From positions 7,000,729 through 7,064,728 of the forward strand of contig OX393563.1 of NCBI GenBank assembly GCA_947652115.1: a DNA stretch of 64,000 nt. Direction: 5' to 3'. Positions 1 through 11,688 of this stretch are shown here, one piece after another. Position 1 is the stretch's first letter, and each line of letters opens with the position of its first letter. The stretch comes from Blastomussa wellsi (Eukaryota; Cnidaria; Anthozoa; Scleractinia; Plerogyridae). The notes under the pieces are model-generated. The model was not told where the DNA came from. It did no database searches and worked only from the letters and a program-made list of their open reading frames with translations. The position numbers and the translations under genes were made by a program.

Positions 1-1294
1 TGGCCACTTGTCACGTGAGTGAAAGCGCCATATTATTATGTTTATTCGTCCACAAAAGGCAATCATTCTTTTGTGATTTCTCAGTAGATATTTGGATCGT
101 ATCGTTTACAGTTTTTATGTGAACGTTTGTTCAATGAGGGGTATATCACTTGGGTTTACAATATACCTTTTTCTTCCTTGATCAAACAGCGTGAAGACTG
201 CCAAGACAATAGCCTAAAAAGAAGCCAAAACACAGTATTTAAGCTCTGTTCCCTTTAAAAATTGCCATAAATGTTCTTTTAGGATAATTCTCTGAATTTG
301 ATGGAAACTTCTAATCGAGACAGCATCCCCAAGCCGATGATTTTCTTCATTCTCACCACCAGTCTGCTTACCGGTGTATTGTTACTGTAAGGAGAAATTA
401 GACGTTGATCATCTTTTGGTAGTCAAAGGATTACAGATATACTTGTGGTGCGATAATTATGCGCCTTCTCTTACGTGAAACCTGCGTATACCATAGTACT
501 CAAGTTAAATGGCTACTTCAAATATGTATTCAGTTTTTAATGAACGAGCACTGGATTGCCAAAACAAATTCGAATCATACATACATTTGCAAGCAATCGA
601 AGTTACACTACACTGTATACTAAGCTTATTAAACGGGCTGTTTGCCAGAGGAAAGTGTGTTGGTGTCTATTCTTCAGAATCGAATCACATAACTTGCAAA
701 TGCAGCTTGTTCCAAACATGGCTGGTATGTCTGCCTCGTCCCCACGCGCCAGTCGGTTGAGGCGATGAGATGGGAAAACAGGGAGCGACAACGCTACGCG
801 AACCAGCACTAACAAAGCAGACCGCGCATGACCAAGGAGCGACGCCTGGGAAAGAGGCAGAGTGATTTGTGCACGTGCACACTAACCCTTCAAATTCGTA
901 GTTACCATAAATTCTGAAAATGAACCCTGGCTTACACTAGCTAATTGTTCGTTTCAGGTGGTCCTATTTTCGAGGAGTTTTTATAATATTATATAGGCGG
1001 TGTTACTTCGGATGGAAATTTCGAACGAAATACCGTTGGTTGGGCTAATGCTTATTTGTGCAATCCTACGCCAGTACTTTAAAGTGCTCAGTGTATACCT
1101 GTACTCCAAGAATTCCAGCCAAAACCTAGGGAGTAACAAAAACAGTCGTAGTTCAACAGTTTTTTTTTTCAAGCCTGCGATCTGGTCATGTGATACAGGT
1201 CAGCGGATACCTTCTTTTGATAGCTGTCAATTGACCATAACATGGCAAAGGTGTAAGCCTATGGTAAACTTCAAAAATGTAACCAGGTAGAACT

Positions 1295-1480
1295 CTCTGG
1301 ACTATGGCCGCCATATTGATATTTGGGGCGACGTCGTACGGACGGACGTACGCGCCCGCGAGTCATGCCGCTTGCCATTTTGACCATAAGAAATGAAAGG
1401 CATGGTTGACATGGTTCTCCTGTTTGTACCTTGTATGCGTGCTTGGTTCTCCTATTTCTAAGGTATGGGGCTCCGCTCTG
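1295..1480 (+). repeat. Dispersed repeat family II, copy 1
   Basis: About 185 bp from GGACTATGGCCGCCATATT to GGGGCTCCGCTCTGCGG. It matches 14050-14260 in inverse orientation. Confidence 0.75.
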
Positions 1481-2029
1481 CGGCCCTTAGGGCCGCCAGA
1501 GCTCCGCTATTACGTATTGCTTTTATTTACTCACGTAGGAATTTGTTTACGAACGAAAGTGGAAGGTTCCTTTCTACTCTGTTCTACAATGGTAAGCGCG
1601 CTAGACACTGGATCCAGTTATGCCTTTTCGAATTCTATACGGGGTCCCTGTGTTGTGTTCTTGGGGCTTTTTACACTCAGGCGTATAAATGAGTGCCGGT
1701 AAGCTCACAAAATAGCTGCGGGTAGCTCCGAACCCGACTGCGATGGGGGCAAAACGGGTCATGTTGCAGACACAGGGACTGATATCGTGGGCCACTTTTG
1801 TCAGAGTATAGACTTTTTCAACATATTTCACTGATTCAAGATCTGTCTTAGCAGAAGGCTCTTGGTTATATTCAAGAGTTTCTTACCACTGTGGACCACT
1901 CAAACGACACATAATTTCCCGTCAGTCCACTGACCGTAGGTCCTAGAAAAGCACTATTAAATGAACACAAAATTAAGAACAATATACACACCATGGATAC
2001 AGCGGAAAGAGTTTCATTTGAGTGTCGTA

Positions 2030-2225
2030 ATTACTTTGGCGAATCACAAGGACGGAGGCAATCTAATGAACAAACCAAAACTCGACGAAACTACACGTAG
2101 CCGAAACAAAGTGCGGGAAAACGTGTGCGCGCGAGTCAAGATTAGTTTCGGTTTTACTTCTGATTGGTTAAAAAAGTGGCGCGAGATTATTAAACCAATC
2201 ACTGAGAGTAGTAATGCATAGTTAA
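2030..2225 (+). repeat. Dispersed repeat family I, copy 1
   Basis: Shared blocks AAAACTCGA, GCGGGAAAACGTG, TGATTGGTTAAAAAAGTGGC and TTAAACCAATCAC. Other copies: 33725-33935 (plus), 19855-20110 (inverted, with a second partial unit) and 54535-54630 (inverted). Confidence 0.75.
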
Positions 2226-2283
2226 CTGAACCGCGTGATCAAATTCAGTATATGTAAGCGTGCATAGAGGACTTTTTCCGTGT

Positions 2284-2415
2284 TTACATAGCCTCACCTA
2301 AACACGAGGGGATTTGGGAGAATTCAAGACTGTTACGCAAACCCGAGAGGCAGTCGAGGGTTTGTATAACTTTCGAGAATTCTCCCAAACCCCCGAGTGT
2401 TTAGATGAGGCTATG
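2284..2415. repeat. Foldback element ACATAGCCTCA...TGAGGCTATGT
   Basis: Arms of about 40 bp (ACATAGCCTCACCTAAACAC with its inverse, then GGGAGAATTC and its inverse) enclose a short loop. It is 230 bp downstream of exon 12 of transporter A. Confidence 0.7.
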
Positions 2416-2642
2416 TTTCTTTCGATGGTGCACGCTAAAGCATGAACCAGTTGTTAATTGGCACTCAACTGAAAACCGCTCTAAATCGTTTGAAGCCAGG
2501 GGTTTCAGTAGTTCGTATATTATAGTCGTTGGGTTGGCGGAGAGTAGCTCTGAAAAGAACTGTTGTTGTTGACCACGGAACAACCCATAAAATATTATCA
2601 CTGCGAGGAACACTGACTATAGAACGTGATTCACCGTCTTAC

Positions 2643-5600
2643 CCTATGCTTGCCATGGCATTGAAAATCCCAGAGAGAACACCATGAGTAGAGATATCAT
2701 CAGGCATTCCATGTTCTCTGTGCAAATACAAATACCCCTGTGTAAAATACGGCCTTCAAACAACACATTGCCTCTCGCAAAATATTCAAATGTCTGCAGT
2801 ATTCCCCCGGGGGATGGGGGCAGGGGAGCGATACCTGACCAATGCTTGGGTATAGGGGTGCCGCTGGGGGTTTGAAACCCTCTCTGACCATGTTTAGAAC
2901 AAAAATAACATTAAACACCTCCTTTTTTACTATAACGCTAACATCTAGTCCTGAGACTGATCTAATGTTGACTGATGACCGGCTAAATAAATACTGATCA
3001 ACGTTTCTGATCTCGGATTGCAAAAGCTTGACCAAAAATCTTGAAGCCAAACCCTGCCTAGGACGGCTTCAGACCCTAAATAGGACAGACTCACTTGAAA
3101 TTACGTAACCTGTTCAGACCTGGGGGCCACAAACCTGCATACCCTATCAAGTGTCACTTCCCCGTATAGCCCATATAGGGGAGTACCCCCACCCCACCCC
3201 ACCCCAGGCAATGTTCAAGACGTCAAGCGTTCGGATTTCATAGTAGAATCAGTTTTATAAATACCTTGCTGATTCCAACATATCAGGCATACAAGGCACT
3301 TGATATGCACTGATAGCGATGCCTAGCAAAGCCATGGACACACACACAAGCCACACCTTCCTGTTAATACAAATGGAAAAATAAGACAACTTTTGAACTA
3401 GATCGATCTCGTCAACAGAGTGCCCTGAATTAGTACATAACATCTAATAAACACTTTCATCCTACCGGCTGCAAGAGTAGTCTAAGTGTTCAATTTCCTT
3501 TCGTGCTTGAAAAGCTGTGCACGCATGTCTGCTTATTGATCCGTAGCCACGCAGATTGAGAGTTTGTCAATAGGTAATATCAATTGAATAGAATTTTTTT
3601 GCTAAAGTACAGACGATGTCATTACCAAGGATAACAGACAGCTTCCGGGTCATACTGCTGTCGAAAACCGCGAGCTAAGCCATTCTTATCCTGCGTAGCT
3701 GGCGGGATTCGTAGTGTCGTTTCTAGCACCCGAGGTATGTGCACCGATTTTAGAACGTTACACAAACCTTTGAGGAAGAAATGTAAGGAATGGAGCTGGT
3801 GCAAGCATCAAAATACCAACAATGTCGAAAACTGCGCCTAGTATAATGACTACACGTGTTTTACCCTGGAATAAACAAAAGTAAGGCCGAGTAAGGCAAA
3901 TCGTGCATTGCCTCTCAGTAGAAGAAGAGGAAGAGGAAGAGCAACAACAACAACAAAGCAGCCCTTTATCACCTTTTACAAACTAAAGAAATCAAGGCTT
4001 TATGCATCCATGCCCAAAGATGAATACACGCACGAAAAACTACCGTAAACTGCCGCTTATAAGCCCCCCCCCCCCACTTATAAGCTCCCCGGCTATAGGC
4101 CCCTTCTACCTGTAAACAAAAATACATCCGATTACTACCCCCCCCCCCCATAATATAAGCCCCCTTCAAGCATAATGTTTTGATGCTTAAGTAAACACCA
4201 GAAACTGCAAACCGTATTGTAATAAGCTCTGTTATAGCTCGTTTCGAATCAGTTTTTCCCGTTAAACCCCCTAGGATATAAATCCCTCCGTTTATAAGTC
4301 CTCCTAAAACCCCTTACGAAGTTGTATAAGCACAGGGCTTATAAGCGGCGGTATTTCAGTCTGGGGGACCAATTGTCAGTTGATTACCGTTTTTCGAGAG
4401 CTCACGAGCTAGTTTTTGAGTGGATAAAATAACTCAGAATCTCCTCGAGTGATTCGGCGAAGATTTGCCAAAACTGGCAATTGTTCCCCCTATGGGCCTT
4501 AATCACACGGCGGCCATGTTGAGTCCCAAGGGATTGAAAACTTTTGTTTTGCTACGCGGGAACTCGTTCCCAAACATTTGAACTCGAGGCTCAGGGTACA
4601 AAATCTATTGTCTATGGACAATATGGCCGCCGTGTGATTAAGGTCCATTGTATTTCGAACACCACCATATTGTATCGCGATAATGCGAAGCGTTAGTGTA
4701 CTCGAGAGAAACTAAAAATGTCTCACGGAGAAACGAGATGCGTCCGATACACTTACTTTTGAGTGGTACTCTGAGATAGTGTCTCATAGGGAATGCCAAA
4801 CGAAGTACCATTACCACTTGGCAAAGTCCAAGAAAAGCGAGAGGCGGAGTTGTCAAGTTCCTCTTTCCTCCGCGGAGACCTCTTCAGCGAGAAAAAAAGT
4901 TTGAGAGCGGGGTACGATGGGAAGGAAGAGACTTCTTTCCTTCTCCCTTCCCAGTGTCCCCCACGCTCTTTTGTTTTACTCTCTCCCCAGACTGCACGCA
5001 CTTTCTTTACCTCTCCCCACTCCTAAGACCCGCACGAAAACAAAACGAGGCCTCTGCGGGAAGAGAGGTCAAGTTCCACGTTCTCTCTCTAACAACTGTC
5101 ATCTCCGTCCCTATCAATTCTTGCATTTTGGTTGGGCAATTGAAACACTAGTTGCAAAAAAGACGTCAAAAACGCGGAATAACAAAGCTTTGTTAAGTGG
5201 CAAAGTTAGGGTCTTTCTGTGTGTGTCGCATGCAAATGTTTCACATTGTTTTACCTTATTTCGTCATTCTTTGTAGTTTGGGGAAGCATTGTTTCTCATC
5301 ATTTGTTTCTTTTGTTTTCCCACAGAAGGAGCCCAAAGTTCAACCTCGTTCCCAGGGTCTCTCTCTCACCGCCGCCTGGAGCGAGAGCAGGGGACGGGAA
5401 GGAGAGGACCCTGGGAATGAGGTTGCCCAAAGTTACGATGGTTATCACTAAAAATTGTTAAACAGGGTTATTACTTAAGAATAAGACACGGATATCACTT
5501 GCGTGCACTTACCGTTCTATCGCATATCCATCCCACTAAAGCTGCTGACACAGCATATGAACCGGCAGCAAGAAGGAACAATAAACCAACTTTACTGGGA

Positions 5601-8600
5601 CCCAACCCAAACTAGAATTAAAACCAGAATGTTACTAGTAAAAATAAAGATTTTATTTGAGTAAGAAAACCTAAACATTTCGCGCTTATTAACAAGCACT
5701 AAAGAAGTGTGGACAGCCACATCTCACCACTTCCGGTGTCTAAACACCATTTTGATAAATTAGGAAGCTTTTAAAAGCAATATGGACGACGGCGACGGCA
5801 AGGACGACTAATGGTTAAAGATGAATTGATATTTTACTTTACTTGCGAATCTCCTTGAACTCTTACATTAAATTTATCTTGATTTATTTGACACACATTT
5901 ATGTGACACTCTGTTTAAACGTAGTTCTAGCAGAAACTGTAAAACGGAAATTTAGCTGTCGTGGTTCACGTTCTCCAAAATACTCATAACGTGGTTATTT
6001 CCCGTTTTTGATTTGCCTAAGACGGCAAAGAAAAGATTTATAACGCACGTGCCGGCAGAGATATTGTTAAGCTCATCAAATGTTTTGCTTAGCAACATTC
6101 TTGTTGAAAGCATGACGTTATACGGCAAACGGCAAACGCGAGCCTGCCTTTCATTTTGTTACTTTTTTTATATAATTCTCAAATAAATCTCTCAGAAAAA
6201 TTGGGAAAAAAATCACTCGTTCACACGTTCTACCACGTAGCCAGGACAAGTCAGAATATTCAACAATTATCCCGCGAAATCGTGTGGAATAGGCCGTAGG
6301 CCGAATTGACTAAAATCAGACGATATTCCGCAAGATTGAGCAGGATAATTGTTTTATTATATTCAACAAATTGTCAACGAAGAGCATTTTACAGTTAGAA
6401 AAGTTGCCGTTATGCCATGCTTTGCGAGACTTTTACCGAATTATCGTTACTCAACGTATACCGCAGAATATCAGTCAGCTGCAGTTGACGGATGTTGAGA
6501 GCATAATGACCATATATGGGCAACGTGACAATTCGTTGAATAATGATGCACGATCTGCGTGAAGTGCAGATCATCCGGGTTATAACATTCCAGTTTAGCC
6601 TTTGCTTTGTCATAGTTAAAACCTCATTTCGGTCCTAAACCAGACATAACTTCTACTCCACTGGTTAAATAATTGGTCCCAAACTTTGTCAAATGTCTGC
6701 AACCTAGTTCCCAGGGTCTCTCATCTTCCTGTCCTACCAAAGCGCCTCTCCGGGCTCTCCGGATTCTCTCCGGGAGGGTGCGAAGACGAGAGACCCTGGG
6801 AACGAGGTGTAGCATAAGCGGCTCGATCAACGGCGTGTACAACGGGATCTCTCTTTCAACTCGCAAATGGATGCATCTGACCGAATGTTGTCAGAATGTA
6901 ACTTGTTGGTATCATCCAATTTATAACAAAAAAAAATGTTCGCTTAATATTAGAAAACGTTTTAACTGAAGTTTAACTTACTTTCTTCATGTATGGTGCA
7001 AATGTTGGATCAAAAAAGCTAAGTACACATCCTGATACAAGAATAGACCATCCTGATAACGAAAATAAACGAAAAAAGGGAAATTATAGCAGGCAACACT
7101 ATATGACATCGAAGTGCTTTATGTTAAAACATCTGTTACCTTGAGGATCACCCTGAGGGTGCAGGGGGTGCGCACCCCTCCCTGGGAAGACCTGCGGCTT
7201 TCTAATATAACTAGTGTTCTGCTTACGTCACCCATCAGTTACGTCATTCCTTAGCAGTGCACCCCCTCCTGAGCAAAATCCTGGATCCACCCCTGCAGTT
7301 AAACGTCCCATAAGTGGATAATCATGGGGCAAAAATAAGTGTCCGCCAACATAGGCTAATCTGCCATCCTGAATGGTACGTTTCAAACCAGTTTTACTAT
7401 TCCCAACAAAAGTAATCATATTCAATTTTACAGGCACAGTGATGATTTGTACCTATCATTGAAATTCCTGGAATCTTTATTGCCTGTAGCAATGACCTAG
7501 CTGCTTTCTTTTCTCTAGTGACACCTGAAATTAATTATTAAAGCACATTCATTCCCTAATTATTACATTAAATAATGATGATGATAATGATGATGATGAT
7601 GGTGGTGGTTGTGGTGGTGACATGATGATGATGATGATGGTTGTGGTGGTGGTGGTGATGATGATGATGATGATGATGATATGACAACGATGATGATGAT
7701 GACTTAATTGGTAGTAGTGTAGGGCACTTATATGGCCGCTGGTGCTGGGGTCAGATGATTTGACTGGCTAGAATCTATCAAAGGGAGTCCAAACACATCT
7801 TGACCGTTTTAAAAACCCTTTGTTGTCTAGCCAATTAAAATGATTTAATATGGGTGTAGACAAATAAGAGAGCTAAGAAACAGGAAGAGAGTCAGAGGGA
7901 AGGACAAGAGATAAGGGTATATAATGAGCATGCAAATGAAATAAAGGAATTAAACAATGTTGCTCTTTCAACACTTACGGTCATCCTTTGGCAAAATAAC
8001 TGAAACCACGGGTAGAATGGACAAAAGGAGAGCACCCATCACAATAAACGGCAGTTTAAATCCTCCTGCCTGAGACAAAGTGAACAAATGATTCATGTAA
8101 GTAAATTAGGGTCAACACAAAGGAGAAGTTTCAATTGATACAATATTATAAAATAGGATGTAGCACGGCCAAATTAATTGTTGCAGGTTCAAGTGATATT
8201 CTAACCACTTGCTGGTGTCGTTGTTGCTAGCCCCAAATTTAACTACTTGGCTTTGATTGTAAATAGCCATCTCATTTGCCTCCTACCAGTTGGGATTCCT
8301 AATCCCGTAACCGGTATGTTTATATATTTACAATATTTGTTTGTTTGTTTGTTACTTTTGCCCTGAAAAGCCCAATTGGGGAGAGGTCAGTTGAGTCCAG
8401 TTAAATACTTCAGTTAATTCCCTACTTACGGAATATAGCACTCCTCCTAAAGGAGGTCCTAACATGAAGCCAAGACCAGTGAATGTTTCCATGGCTCCCT
8501 ATAGAATACAAACAGTATTTATGACACAGTGAAGATAAAATCTTGATTAAAGTATAGTCGATGAATTGTATATTGTTGTATATAATTGTATAAGTTGAGA

Positions 8601-11600
8601 AATACATTCTCTCTAAGAAAATGTAATGGGCATTTGCACATTAGAGTAGGAAGTTCTATGGTCTTCATTAAGAGCAAGAAACATTGGTCACATGAGCCCA
8701 GGGAGGTACTCGAAGTCTACATGACGGGGGGTCCGACGGAGCTTCATATTACAAACCCAAAAAAATACACAAGCCTGAAATGTTAGACCCAAAAATACCT
8801 GCCATCAAAATTTCCAACCCCCAAAAAATACAAGCTGCCAGGGAGCAGCTAAAGTGACATGAAAGACATTGATGGACATCATTGTAATGAGTCATAGAGA
8901 AAACAGGAGAAGCAAACAGGATTACAAATGTACATTGTATTGTCTTCTTGCTATTAGCAGTTTTTCCGGAACACACGTCGCTGAAAGAAAGTTCGAATGA
9001 ATATTTTTCTGATCCTCTGATCGCAACGAAAACCTGAAACGAAAAATTCGCTCAGAGATCCCCAAAAAATATGTGTATTTTTTAAGACCTAAAAAAATAC
9101 GTGACAGATCTCTTGACCCCAAAAAATACCGAGCGTGTAAATTTTCAACCCAAAAAAAATACGTCGGATCCCCCGTCATGTATACTTCGAGTACCCCCCT
9201 GGGCACATGAGCCAGGCTGATTTTTGTAACCCTTACCGTTACTGTACCAATATTGGTGCCAAATTCCCCAGCCACTATTGCAAATGAGGCAGTATCTGCT
9301 GCAGCTCCACCAAATGCCATCACAACACGAAGTACAAAACAGAACACAACAAAAACCACACCCTTAGGAAGCATTGATACAAATCTGAAATAGATCAGCT
9401 CTAAATAAGCAAAAAATAAAACCGATTAAAGCTATAGCTGTACAAATTCCCATGTGTCTGTCAGTTAAATTAATACTAGTTAGAGCAATGAGTTTCAAAC
9501 CTTCTGCCTTCAGAATATTATCAATTAATTAATGAACTTAATGTTATACGCACGTGACTTCACGAAATATACCCTTCTTTTACATGTCTCACTTAAAGTA
9601 AAAGCAAGAACTGAAGAGTTATGTTCACCCTGTCAGTTGTATACTGTCTGCAATATTAAAAAAAATAATTGGATGAAAATCTTGGTTTCCATAGTACATG
9701 ATCAATATAAATTGATAAACATGATTTCAGATGTCCAAAATTCCAGACTAAACACTAATATAATAAATATATATTATTCATATAAATGAGTCACTTGTAT
9801 TTATTTAAATAAATTTAATGTTTAATTATAATAATTATAGTAATATTCAAAATTTATAACAATTTTTGTATATGCCTTTTCCATACATACATGATTACCA
9901 TCACAAACACGCATGCAACTTGGGTTATGCAGCAATGATTTAATGTATGTATTTTTTTTCTCTGAAGCATAAATAAAAGAATGATGTCTGCATGGCTAAA
10001 TTACCCAAACAATATCTGTGATCCAGAGCATAGGAAGATTCCAGCCATCAGAGTGAACTTTGGACCAACAGTTGGCAGCTGAATGTTATGGAAAATGTTC
10101 AAAACACATATTACATTACAGCTAGACAATCATGGGCCCTTTGCAGGACATCCACAACAAAGAAATCTCAAGCTTGACTGGATAAAGTCACTTTGTTCTG
10201 GATCTCCCACTGTGTAACTTACATTCTTTTGCGTCCCAGCATGGCTGATTTTGTACCATGTGACCGGATCCTGCAAAGGGCCTATTGTCATGTGACTTAT
10301 TAGTTTTAAAATGTATTAGGGGCTCTCGCCAAATCTAGTTGTGGTACAAAAATGAAAATTTAAGAAAAATTTTTATATACAGAAAGATGGAGCTTCGCTA
10401 TTGGCTGGTGCCTGGTAAATTAGTTGAATGAAAAGCATTCGTTGATACCATGAGGATTAAGAGTGCCGATTTGAAAAATAAATTTTTGTTCTAGAGTTTT
10501 ACGGCTTTCCGTGTTTCCTTGGTGACGGGAAAGGCCGCAGACTGCCATATGTTGCTTAGAATGATTTGATCGAGATCCTCTCTGGTAGAAGAGGTAGCGA
10601 CGATAGAGTTCAGGTTTTGGGCAGTTGTATTGATTAAAAAAATGGTGTTCAATGTAGCCTGCGAAAAGATTGGCGTAGCTGGGTCCCATTTTAGTACCCA
10701 TGACCACGCCATTGATTTGTTTGTAATAATTGTTTGCGAATGAAAAACAGTTGAGTGTTAACACTAACTCAGCCAGGCGGAGTAGTGTTTCCGAGCTTGA
10801 TTCCTTAACAGTGCGTAAATCAAAAAAATGTTTGAGGGCTAGAAGACCTTCGCCATTTGGGATGACGGTGTAAAGAGATGTAATATCCATAGTGAAAATA
10901 AGTTTGTCTTCGTCCAGGAAATTGAAATCGCGAAACATTTGAAGTGCGTGTTGACTGTCTTTAACGTATGATGGTAAAGATCTGACAATAGGTGCCATAA
11001 TTTTGTCTAAATAGCTGGAAATGAGTTCGGTAGGGTAACTACAGGCAGAGATGATAGGTCGACCTGGGTTGTTAGGTTTGTGAATTTTAGGTAAAAAGTA
11101 AATACACGAGGTTCTGGGAGTGGTAATGATGAGATTGGTAGCACTAGCCGGCAATTCTTGTTTGACTATAAGATCATTAATAGTGCTCTTGAAAATTTGT
11201 TGGTTACTGGAGGTGAGATCTTTATTGACTTTAGCATAAAAAGAGGTGTCAGAAAGTTGCCGCAAAGCTTCGGCCCACCAAACAACTAAAGCGCCACCTT
11301 TGTCGGCCGCTTTGATGATTATGTCTTTGCGCTTACTAAGGTTTTTTAGCGCCGTCCTCTCTTCCGAAGAAAGGTTGGAAAATTTATTTTTCAAATTGGC
11401 ACTCAATCCTCACGGTATCAACGAACGTTTTTCATTCAACTAATTTATTCCGCTGTTTTCACGTTACCAGGCACCAGCCAATAGCGAAGCTCCATCTTTC
11501 TGTATATTAAAAACACACGACCCACAATTCCTTGATTCGCTCCGACGAAGGGCTAACGCTCGAAACGTCAGCAATTGAATCTCTTTACGGTGGCCAATTG

Positions 11601-11643
11601 ACATTATCAACCCAGTTGATAAAACCAAATTATATTGTTATAC

Positions 11644-11688
<45 letters not shown>

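Noticed and set aside
301..387. METSNRDSIPKPMIFFILTT, a short frame with a membrane-like end
   Set aside because: Only 29 codons, no partner exon or homology recognised; its strand is opposite to the transporter expected here.
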